Assembly (NCBI GenBank): GCA_937879855.1
Contig: CALFMO010000030.1
Coordinates: 1-34,476 of the forward strand
Origin: an uncultured Acidobacteriaceae bacterium
GTDB lineage: Bacteria; Acidobacteriota; Terriglobia; Terriglobales; Acidobacteriaceae
DNA length: 34,476 bases
Reading direction: 5' to 3'
The notes below the pieces were generated by a model. That model saw only the letters and a list, made by a program, of their open reading frames with translations. It was not told the origin of the DNA and did no database searches. The translations under genes were made by a program, and so were the position numbers. Shown here piece after piece: positions 26,610 through 33,509 of the stretch. The stretch's first letter is position 1. Each line of letters starts with the position of its first letter.

Positions 26610-26639
26610 TCGCTAGGCGCCCGCTTCGTGGGCTAGCGA
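26610..26639 (+). other. Strong hairpin in divergent region upstream of the FecR gene
   Basis: TCGCTAG (26610-26616) pairs with CTAGCGA (26633-26639), and inside it CCCGC (26620-26624) pairs with GTGGG (26628-26632, one G-T pair), leaving a TTC loop and a three-base GCG bulge. It lies about 45 nt before the terminator-like hairpin at 26683. Confidence 0.6.
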
Positions 26640-26682
26640 CGACCGGAATTTGTAGCAAATGTGAACACCGATGAGCACACCA

Positions 26683-26714
26683 AGGTAATGTCTGAAACTC
26701 ATTACCTGTTTTTT
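26683..26714 (+). terminator. Rho-independent-type terminator hairpin ahead of the FecR gene
   Basis: AGGTAATG (26683-26690), nine-base loop, CATTACCT (26700-26707), followed by GTTTTTTCC. Eight perfect pairs plus six T residues make a textbook plus-strand intrinsic terminator. No plus-strand gene ends upstream, so it would end a leader or small RNA started within 26540-26680. Confidence 0.6.
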
Positions 26715-26777
26715 CCTCTGTTTTGCTTATGCTAACGTTTTATCTACCGCATATTTACTGAGGTTTTTCGGTTCAAA

Positions 26778-28064
26778 GTGTCCTCCGCGAATCGCAAATC
26801 GGGACTCCACGTTGCGTGGACGACCGTCACGTACCGTAGTGTGGCCCTGCTAGTCCTAGCAGTCGCCGCGGTGTTTGCAATTGCCGTGCGGGTGGCGTTT
26901 CCACAATTTACCGAGAACAGCCTGAAGGCAGGCGAAGGAGCTGCGAATAGGATCCTGGAGCGCATCGCCGGTATGAACCCGAACAGCGGCTCAGGAGTTT
27001 CTATTGGGCAGCAGGCGCACTTCACCGCCCTCGACGGCACGGTGCGCGTGAAAAAGAGCAATGGCAACAGCTGGGTGGCGGGCGATTACAGCATTCCGCT
27101 GGAAAAAGGCGACGTGGTGCAGACCGGCTCGGAAGGTATGGCGAAAGTTGTTTTCAACGACGGCACTAGCTACACCGTGAAACAGGATTCGCTGATCGTG
27201 ATCCAGGAGAATTCGGCCAACGACCAGCAGCAGACCAGTGTAGCGGTCGCGGTCAGCACGGGAACGGTAGATCTGTCCACCGCGACCTACAGCCAAGGTT
27301 CGAAGTCACAGGTGATTGTGGCAGGCGCAACCGCTTCGCTGGCTCCGGAATCGGCGGCGCAGGTGCACAACGATCCTAAGGCCGACCAGCACGAAATTTT
27401 GATGAAAAAAGGAACGGGCGAGGTCTCGCGCAACGGCGAGACCGTGAAACTGGCCAACTGGGAGAAGGTGACCTTCCAGGGCAAGCAAGCGCGCATGGAG
27501 AAGGCGAAGGAGATTGGTCCGCCGACGCCGATTGCGCCGGCCAATATGGCGCCGCTATTTTCCGCGGGCCAGACCACGAAGGATGTGGCGTTTTCCTGGA
27601 CGCCGATGGCGAATGCAGTTGGTTACCGTCTGCGCATCTCCCGCAACCCGTACTTCTCTTCTACACTAGTTGACAAGAAGGTTAATACGGCAGCGGTAAC
27701 GGTTACAAGCCTCGGGGAGGGCGCTTATTACTGGATGGTGCAGTCCTACGACGCGGGTGGGAAAGAATCGGTGGAAAGCGAGAAGAACCGCTTCACCATC
27801 ATTTCCAAGGGTAAGCAGACGGAGGCGATCGAACTGGAACTGGATCCGTTCGTTCAGCATGGGCACGTGATCGAGGTAACAGGCAAGACGCAGGTCGGGG
27901 CGCGGGTCATGGTCAACGGCAGCGAGGTCCCGATGATCAACACCGACGGCGCTTTTCATTACTTCACGCCGCCGCTGCCGACGGGAGAAGCTGTGATTAC
28001 GGTGACGGCGCAAACGGCGCAGGGCGGGGTGAATACGCAGCAGCAGAAGATCATTATTCAGTAG
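26778..28064 (+). CDS. Membrane-anchored FecR-domain protein with C-terminal beta domains
   Basis: 428 aa starting at GTG 26778 (no ATG in frame ahead of the membrane segment). A single hydrophobic segment (about 19-42) is followed by a periplasmic region. A FecR domain spans about 70-165 (GTVRVKKSNG, IPLEKGDVVQTGSEGMAKVVFNDGTSYTV, recognisable FecR pattern). After a Lys-rich stretch, a fibronectin-III-like domain (about 265-345, FSWTPMANAVGYRLRIS and YYWMVQSYD) and a final beta domain (about 350-428, ending in a TVTAQ..GGVNTQQQKIII strand) follow. No FecI sigma factor or TonB receptor is adjacent, so the usual FecR signalling role is not supported. It precedes the mre cluster on the same strand by 170 nt. 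An envelope-structural role is a guess. Confidence 0.78.
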   Translation: MSSANRKSGLHVAWTTVTYRSVALLVLAVAAVFAIAVRVAFPQFTENSLKAGEGAANRILERIAGMNPNSGSGVSIGQQAHFTALDGTVRVKKSNGNSWVAGDYSIPLEKGDVVQTGSEGMAKVVFNDGTSYTVKQDSLIVIQENSANDQQQTSVAVAVSTGTVDLSTATYSQGSKSQVIVAGATASLAPESAAQVHNDPKADQHEILMKKGTGEVSRNGETVKLANWEKVTFQGKQARMEKAKEIGPPTPIAPANMAPLFSAGQTTKDVAFSWTPMANAVGYRLRISRNPYFSSTLVDKKVNTAAVTVTSLGEGAYYWMVQSYDAGGKESVESEKNRFTIISKGKQTEAIELELDPFVQHGHVIEVTGKTQVGARVMVNGSEVPMINTDGAFHYFTPPLPTGEAVITVTAQTAQGGVNTQQQKIIIQ

Positions 28065-28234
28065 GGCAGGTTACGGCCTGACTTTGGCCGCGACCTTTAG
28101 GGCAGGGAACTTTCGGTTGCGGCGGGGTTGCCGTGTATCCCGTAGAATGGTGACAGCCAGCATCCGACAGAAAAGGTAGATTCCCGGGGATACCCCCGGC
28201 AGACAGCACGTCGAAAGACGCGAGAACTTTTGTC

Positions 28235-29299
28235 ATGTCAAACAACGGATTCCATTCAGGCTCGACTCGCAACCACAATCTCCGCTCGCTGTTCAGCATA
28301 TTCTCCAGCGATCTGGCCATCGATCTCGGCACTGCCAACACGCTCGTGTATGCGCGCGGCAAAGGCATTGTCGTGAACGAACCCTCCATCGTCGCCATCA
28401 ACAAAAACACGGGCGAAGTTGAGGCCGTTGGCAAAGAGGCGAAAGAGATGCTGGGCCGGACGCCGGGCAACATCGTCGCCATTAAGCCCATGAAAGACGG
28501 CGTGATTGCCGATTTCAAGGTCACCGAGAAGATGTTGAATTACTTCATCCAGAAGGCGCACAACCGCAAGATGCTGGTGCATCCGCGCATCGTGATTGGC
28601 GTGCCCTCGGAGATCACGCAGGTGGAAAAGCGCGCGGTCATGGATTCCGCGTATCGTGCCAAGGCGAGTGAAGTTCATTTGGTGGAGCAGGCGATGGTGG
28701 CGGCGATCGGTGCGGGCCTTCCTATTACCGAGCCCAGCGGCAACATGGTGGTCGACATCGGCGGCGGCACCACCGACATCGCAGTGATTTCGTTGAGCGG
28801 CATCGTCTATTCGCGTTCGGTGCGCATGGCCGGCAACCAAATGGACGAAGCCGTCATGAATTATCTGAAGCGAAAATATAACTTGCTGATCGGCGAGCGC
28901 ACGGCCGAGCAGATCAAGATGGAAATTGGTTCCGCTCATCAGCTCGACAAGCCGATGACTATGGAGATCAAAGGGCGCAACCTGATTGAGGGCGTGCCCA
29001 AGACGATTACGGTGGACGACGGCGAAATCCGCGAAGCCCTGAGCGAGTGCGTTTCGACTATTATGAACGCGATCCGCGTGGCGCTGGAACGCACGCCGCC
29101 TGAACTCTCGGCTGACATCAGCGACCGCGGCATTGTGCTCACCGGTGGCGGCGCTCTTCTCAAGAATCTTGATAAGCGCATCCGCGAAGAAACCGGGCTT
29201 CCCGTTTCCATCGCCGACGACCCGTTGTGCAGCGTGGTGCTGGGTACGGGCAAGATGCTTAGCGATTTCAAACTGCTGAGAAAAATTTCGATCGAGTAG
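28235..29299 (+). CDS. mreB: Rod shape-determining protein MreB
   Basis: 354 aa bacterial actin that forms membrane-bound filaments directing lateral-wall synthesis. ATPase motifs: phosphate-1 DLAIDLGTANTLVY (26-39), phosphate-2 VVDIGGGTTDIAVIS (about 172-186), and the adenosine motif GIVLTGGGALLKNLD (about 295-309). IVVNEPSIVAI and GRTPGNIVAIKPMKDGVIADF are near-universal MreB stretches. The N-terminus carries about 25 extra residues before the actin core, including LRSLFSIFSS, which may be the amphipathic membrane-binding helix. First gene of the shape cluster mreB-mreC-mreD-mrdA-rodA. The ribosome site is weak, and a short CCGGGG-type hairpin lies in the leader near 28184. Confidence 0.97.
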   Translation: MSNNGFHSGSTRNHNLRSLFSIFSSDLAIDLGTANTLVYARGKGIVVNEPSIVAINKNTGEVEAVGKEAKEMLGRTPGNIVAIKPMKDGVIADFKVTEKMLNYFIQKAHNRKMLVHPRIVIGVPSEITQVEKRAVMDSAYRAKASEVHLVEQAMVAAIGAGLPITEPSGNMVVDIGGGTTDIAVISLSGIVYSRSVRMAGNQMDEAVMNYLKRKYNLLIGERTAEQIKMEIGSAHQLDKPMTMEIKGRNLIEGVPKTITVDDGEIREALSECVSTIMNAIRVALERTPPELSADISDRGIVLTGGGALLKNLDKRIREETGLPVSIADDPLCSVVLGTGKMLSDFKLLRKISIE

Positions 29300-29390
29300 A
29301 AAAACAGTGGTCAGTGGGCGGTGATCAGTGGGCAGTAAAACCTGTTGAGCAACCCTGACCACTCGTCACTGATCACTGACCACTGGTTTT
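29300..29390. repeat. CAGTGGTCAGTG inverted repeat between mreB and mreC
   Basis: CAGTGGTCAGTG (29305-29316) pairs perfectly with CACTGACCACTG (29374-29385), and GTGATCAGTG (29321-29330) with CACTGATCAC (29367-29376). Flanking AAAA (29301-29304) and TTTT (29387-29390) make it resemble an intrinsic terminator. The T run touches the mreC ATG. Confidence 0.9.
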
Positions 29391-30692
29391 ATGGAATCCG
29401 TCCTTGGCCGTTACCGAAACCTGATCATTCTTGTGGGAGTGTTGTTTTTGCAGGTGCTCGGGCTGGCCATGCAGGTCAAGAAGAGCGGCGTCGACATTGA
29501 AAAAACGCGCCTGATCCGCATTTGGGCGGTCGACGCCGTCACTCCTTTCGAGCGCATGCTGGTTTGGGTTCAAACCAGCAGCGGCAATCTTTGGCACAAC
29601 TATTTTTATCTGCGGGGAGTGCGCGCGGAGAACCGGCAACTGAAAGAGCAGATCGAGCAGATGCGGTTGCAACAGGTTCGCCTGGCCGACGATGCTGCCC
29701 AGGCGCGGCGCCTGCAAACCTTATTGGCTTTCAAAGAACAGTTCATCTCTCGCACGGTGGCCGCACAGGTGATCGGCTCCAGCGGCAGCGACCTCTCCCG
29801 CATCATCTACATCGACAAAGGAGAGAATTCCGGCATCCGTCGCGACATGGCGGTAATGACCGCAGACGGGATCGTGGGCAAGGTGCTGCTGGTCTATCCA
29901 TCGGTAGCGCAGGTGTTGTTAATCAACGATCAAAGCAGCGGGGTGGGCGCTCTGCTGGAAAAGACGCGGCTGCAAGGCGTGCTGCGCGGCACATCGAATG
30001 GCGAGGTCGTTCTCGAACGGGTGATGAGCGACGAGCAAGTTTCCGTGAGCGAACCGGTGCTGACCAGCGGTGGAGATCAGATTTTCCCCAAAGGACTGCC
30101 GGTCGGGACGGTGACGAAGGTAGCAAACGGTCGGGATTTGTTTCTAAATATAAAAATCAAGCCCGCCGCCGACCTCAGTAAGCTAGAAGAAGTGCTAGTG
30201 CTGGTGGAGAAGCAGGAGCGGGAGACTCCCACGGAAGATGCGGTTCGAATGCGCGCTTCCGATATTTTGGCGCAACGCTTGCCCTCGGTTCCTGACAAGC
30301 CCGCGACGGATGCCGCCGGCGCGGCTTCGAGCCATACTGGCGCAGGCGCCCCGGTCGCGCAACCCAAAACAGCAGTTAAACAGCCAGCGGTAACTGGAGC
30401 GAAGCCGCAGGGGTTGGCGGGTGCAGCCAAGCCAGTTGCTACCGTTAAGCCTGCGGTCACAGGAACAAACGCGGCAGGCGTACCTAAGCCCACCAAGACA
30501 TCGGCGGGCGCAAGCGAAACTCCCATCACCTTGCTTCCGGACGCGCAAAAGAGCTCGGATACGACTGGTACAGAAGCAACCCGATCGCAACCGGACGCTT
30601 CCCAGGCCAATCCGCCCAGCGCGCAGCCCAAACCGGTCACACCCGCGCCGGACAATCCACAACCGCCTGCGGACGAGAATAAACCCCAATAG
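29391..30692 (+). CDS. mreC: Rod shape-determining protein MreC, with long low-complexity tail
   Basis: 433 aa. A single membrane helix (about 10-28) anchors a periplasmic part: coiled coil (about 75-115, ENRQLKEQIEQMRLQQVRLAD) and the MreC double beta-barrel (about 120-275) with the family pattern IDKGENSGIRRDMAVMT, GIVGKVLLVYPSVAQVLLI and FPKGLPVGTV. MreC couples MreB to PBP2 and RodA. Residues about 280-433 form an extra Ala/Pro/Thr/Lys-rich tail with no predicted fold; MreC usually ends soon after the barrel. The start has no Shine-Dalgarno and follows directly on the inverted repeat. The stop is 1 nt from the GTG of mreD. Confidence 0.95.
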   Translation: MESVLGRYRNLIILVGVLFLQVLGLAMQVKKSGVDIEKTRLIRIWAVDAVTPFERMLVWVQTSSGNLWHNYFYLRGVRAENRQLKEQIEQMRLQQVRLADDAAQARRLQTLLAFKEQFISRTVAAQVIGSSGSDLSRIIYIDKGENSGIRRDMAVMTADGIVGKVLLVYPSVAQVLLINDQSSGVGALLEKTRLQGVLRGTSNGEVVLERVMSDEQVSVSEPVLTSGGDQIFPKGLPVGTVTKVANGRDLFLNIKIKPAADLSKLEEVLVLVEKQERETPTEDAVRMRASDILAQRLPSVPDKPATDAAGAASSHTGAGAPVAQPKTAVKQPAVTGAKPQGLAGAAKPVATVKPAVTGTNAAGVPKPTKTSAGASETPITLLPDAQKSSDTTGTEATRSQPDASQANPPSAQPKPVTPAPDNPQPPADENKPQ

Positions 30693-30693
30693 C

Positions 30694-31215
30694 GTGCCCA
30701 TTACCTACACATCCGGGGAACAAGTTGAAGTTTACCGATTCGGTATTCCGGTAACCATCGGCGTTCCCTTGCTGGCGCTGTTTTTGCAGGCGTTTGTGCC
30801 GCTGCGCTATCCGCGTTTTGCGGTTTACATTGACCTGCCATTGCTGGTGACGATCTTCTTTGCCATGGCGCGTCGTAACCCGATTTCGGGTCTGCTGACC
30901 GGAGCCGTGATCGGCCTGGCGCAGGACATGCTGGGGCACAACCCAATCGGAATCTACGGAATCGCCAAGACTGTTGTGGGCTACGGGGCTTCGTCGTTGG
31001 GGGTGAAGCTCGACGTGGAAAACGCCGGTGCGCGCCTGCTGGTGACTCTGGGATTTTATTTCGTGCATGCCGCGGTTTATTTCACGGTTGCCCGCGGAAT
31101 GGTCAATATGACCCAGACCTGGAGTTGGTCCAGCGGCCTGTTAGCGGGCTTGGCGAACGCATTTCTGGGAGTGATTTTGTACTTCGTGCTCGACAAGTTT
31201 AAGCAGAGAACGTGA
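30694..31215 (+). CDS. mreD: Rod shape-determining protein MreD
   Basis: 173 aa inner-membrane protein, started at GTG 30694, one base after the mreC stop; the same frame is open further upstream, but that part is the out-of-frame mreC tail. About five membrane helices: GIPVTIGVPLLALFLQAFV, DLPLLVTIFFAMA, a central GLLTGAVIGLAQDM segment, LLVTLGFYFVHAAVYF, and the C-terminal LANAFLGVILYFVL. The motif GLAQD(M)LGHNPIGIYGIAK is typical of MreD. Co-translated with mreC; works with MreC and PBP2 in the elongasome. A 227-nt repeat-filled gap follows. Confidence 0.93.
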   Translation: MPITYTSGEQVEVYRFGIPVTIGVPLLALFLQAFVPLRYPRFAVYIDLPLLVTIFFAMARRNPISGLLTGAVIGLAQDMLGHNPIGIYGIAKTVVGYGASSLGVKLDVENAGARLLVTLGFYFVHAAVYFTVARGMVNMTQTWSWSSGLLAGLANAFLGVILYFVLDKFKQRT

Positions 31216-31442
31216 AAGATGCAGTTGCCAGTGGCCAGTGGTCAGTGGTCAGTTGCCAGTCGAACCCATTGAGTCCGATGACTTCCGTTACTGCGCCCGA
31301 CGGCTCCAGGCGTCGGAAAGATTTACAATTGCTATCAGAACCACCTCATATTCGCTCTGCGGGGGCAAGTGACAGGTTGCAAGACCAGAAGAAGTTCCTG
31401 CGCAAGAACAACTGGCAACTGGCAACTGGCCACTGACAACTG
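31216..31442. repeat. CAGTTGCCAGTGGCC inverted repeat filling the mreD-mrdA gap
   Basis: The left arm, 31222-31239 (CAGTTGCCAGTGGCCAGT), matches 17 of 18 with the complement of 31425-31442. Both arms continue with CAGTGGTCAGT/ACTGGCAACT units. A short hairpin CCGACG/CGTCGG (31297-31302, 31311-31316) lies in the loop. The right arm touches the ATG of mrdA at 31443. No gene fits in the gap. Confidence 0.85.
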
Positions 31443-33413
31443 ATGTTCGGCCACGACGAAAAAGTTTCTGCCATTCGCCTAACGGCGGCGCAATATATCA
31501 TCCTCGGCATCTTCCTGGTGCTGGCCTACGGGCTGTGGCGCCTGCAGGTGATGCAGAGCGAATTCTATTCGCTGGCAGCCGAAAGAAATCGCATTCGCAA
31601 CGTGCCGGTGCTGGCGCCTCGCGGCAAGATTCTAGATCGCGAAGGGCGCACCATCGTCGATAACTACCCGTCATTTTCCGCGCTGCTATTGCGTGACTCC
31701 ACCCGAGATCTGACAGCCGACGCGGACTTGATCGCCCAGGGATTGCATCTCGATCCGAACGAAGTGCGGGCTCGCGTCCGGCGGTTCGCGTCGATGCCGC
31801 AATACCAGCCGATTTTCCTCAAAGAAGACATTACGCCCGACGAATTGCAATTCATTGAAGCGCATCGCAACGAGCTGCCGGAACTCGACACCATCATGTC
31901 GCATCGCCGGCTCTATCCCCGCAACGGTTTCATGGCGCACCTGATCGGCTACGTCGGCGAAGTCAGTGAAGACATGCTGAACCAGCCGCAGTTCGAGTTA
32001 TACAACGCCGGGGACGTGGTTGGCATTTCCGGCGTCGAACGCCAGTACAACACGATGCTGATGGGCACAAACGGGTCGCGTCAGGCTCTGGTCGACAGCC
32101 ATGGCCGCGAAGTTGGGCGGCTGGGAGAGACCGAGGCAATCCCTGGAAAACAACTGCGTCTGACCGTTGACATCGATCTGCAGATTGCCGCCGAAGAGGC
32201 GCTGGCGGGAAAGAACGGGGCGATCGTGGCCATGGATCCGCGCACGGGCGAGGTCCTCGCCATGGCGAGCGGGCCCACGTTTGACCCTAACGATTTTGCC
32301 GTGCACGTATCACGCGATCAGTGGAACAAGCTGGTTACCGATCCCGACAAGCCGCTGCTGAACAAAGCGATTCAAGCGCAGCTTGCGCCGGGCTCGACGT
32401 TCAAGATCATCATGTCGGTTGCAGGATGGCAGGAAGGGATCGCTCAAACTTTGCACGTCGACTGTCACGGAAGCGCCGAGTTTTATGGACGGCGCTTTGG
32501 CTGCTGGGTGAAAGGTGGGCACGGTCCGGTCACTCTGGAGAAGGCAATCTATCAGTCCTGCGACGTTTTCTTTTATACGCTGGCGGAAAAATTGGGCATC
32601 GACCGCATCGCAAAATATGCCACCCAGCTGGGACTTGGCCAAAAGACAGGGATTGATCTGCCCAACGAAGTGAGCGGCGTCATGCCTTCGGAAGAATGGA
32701 AGATTCGGAACTTTAAACAGAAGTGGTTTGCCGGGGAGACGATTTCAGTGGGTATCGGGCAGGGCGCCGTGGCGATCACGCCGGTGCAGTTGTTGCGTGC
32801 CATCAGCGCGATCTCAATGGGCGGGCGCATGGTTGTGCCTCACGTTATTAATCCGACGGATATGCCTCCAGGCTACGTCGAGACTGGACACTACACGGAA
32901 GTGAAGAACGTTCCGATTGATCCGAACGGCTGGAATTTCATCACCGACGCGATGTCGCGAGTTCTGCTGCCGGAGGGCACGGCCCCGTCAGCCCATGTTC
33001 CGGGAATCGACATTGCCGGCAAAACGGGCTCGGCGCAGATTGTGTCGTTGGCGACGCGCGCCCGGTTTAAGAATGCCGAAGATTTGGCGCAGAATGGGTG
33101 GTTTGTGGGATTCACGCCGCGCCGCAATCCAGACATCGTCGTCTGCGTATTGTTCCAGGGCGGCGAGCACGGCAGGTTAGCGGCACGGTTGGCGACCCAG
33201 GTGATCAAGGCATACGTCGACAAGCAACGCCGCACGCCGCAGAAGATGGTGGAAAAGCCGAAAAACGGCGGGACGGTGGATATTGGCGGGTTATGGACAG
33301 CGCCGGATTCGGACGGAGACAAAGAAACACTGCAGGCCGGGCGGTTCGTCATGGATCTGCCGAAGAAGCCGCTGGCGCTGGCAACGGCTGCGCCGGGAAT
33401 GGGTGAGAATTGA
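31443..33413 (+). CDS. mrdA: Penicillin-binding protein 2 (elongasome transpeptidase)
   Basis: 656 aa class B PBP cross-linking peptidoglycan during elongation. Membrane anchor about 15-35 (TAAQYIILGIFLVLAYGLW). The pedestal region starts with VLAPRGKILDREG (57-69) and contains GISGVERQYN (about 194-203), typical of PBP2. Transpeptidase motifs: SxxK as STFK (Ser318, Lys321) in LAPGSTFK, SxN position SCD (372-374), and KTG (527-529) in IAGKTGSAQ. Two Cys (341, 354) sit in DCHGSAEFYGRRFGCW. It would be the target of mecillinam-type beta-lactams. The C-terminal about 45 residues after the domain are Lys/Pro-rich. The ATG directly follows a repeat arm with no ribosome site. rodA follows after 96 nt. 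Confidence 0.96.
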   Translation: MFGHDEKVSAIRLTAAQYIILGIFLVLAYGLWRLQVMQSEFYSLAAERNRIRNVPVLAPRGKILDREGRTIVDNYPSFSALLLRDSTRDLTADADLIAQGLHLDPNEVRARVRRFASMPQYQPIFLKEDITPDELQFIEAHRNELPELDTIMSHRRLYPRNGFMAHLIGYVGEVSEDMLNQPQFELYNAGDVVGISGVERQYNTMLMGTNGSRQALVDSHGREVGRLGETEAIPGKQLRLTVDIDLQIAAEEALAGKNGAIVAMDPRTGEVLAMASGPTFDPNDFAVHVSRDQWNKLVTDPDKPLLNKAIQAQLAPGSTFKIIMSVAGWQEGIAQTLHVDCHGSAEFYGRRFGCWVKGGHGPVTLEKAIYQSCDVFFYTLAEKLGIDRIAKYATQLGLGQKTGIDLPNEVSGVMPSEEWKIRNFKQKWFAGETISVGIGQGAVAITPVQLLRAISAISMGGRMVVPHVINPTDMPPGYVETGHYTEVKNVPIDPNGWNFITDAMSRVLLPEGTAPSAHVPGIDIAGKTGSAQIVSLATRARFKNAEDLAQNGWFVGFTPRRNPDIVVCVLFQGGEHGRLAARLATQVIKAYVDKQRRTPQKMVEKPKNGGTVDIGGLWTAPDSDGDKETLQAGRFVMDLPKKPLALATAAPGMGEN

Positions 33414-33418
33414 TCTTG

Positions 33419-33509
33419 CTACGAAGTGCGAGGGCGAGACGCCCTCGCAACAGCCGGCGGGACGCCGGCGCTACGAAGAGCTAGAAGCTAAGAGCTAGAA
33501 GCTGTTCTT
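33419..33509. repeat. REP hairpins and AGCTAGAAGCT repeats between mrdA and rodA
   Basis: GCGAGGGCG/CGCCCTCGC (33428-33436, 33440-33448; loop AGA) is followed by GCCGGCG/CGCCGGC (33453-33459, 33463-33469; loop GGA) and CTAC (33471-33474). CTACGAAG flanks the pair as a direct repeat (33419-33426 and 33471-33478). Two copies of GAGCTAGAAGCT follow (33478-33489, 33492-33503), and the rodA ATG is six bases further on. Confidence 0.88.

Noticed and set aside
28256..29362. 368-codon minus-strand open frame antisense to mreB
   Set aside because: It runs opposite a certain MreB gene, is rich in His/Arg/Asp as expected from the antisense of GC-rich codons, and has no recognisable motif.
30421..30693. 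Upstream extension of the mreD frame by 91 codons
   Set aside because: It overlaps the coding tail of mreC in another frame and is Arg/Pro-rich; the GTG one base after the mreC stop gives a normal MreD length.
31212..31436. 74-codon frame in the mreD-mrdA gap
   Set aside because: It is made of the inverted-repeat sequence and has no homology that I can recognise.
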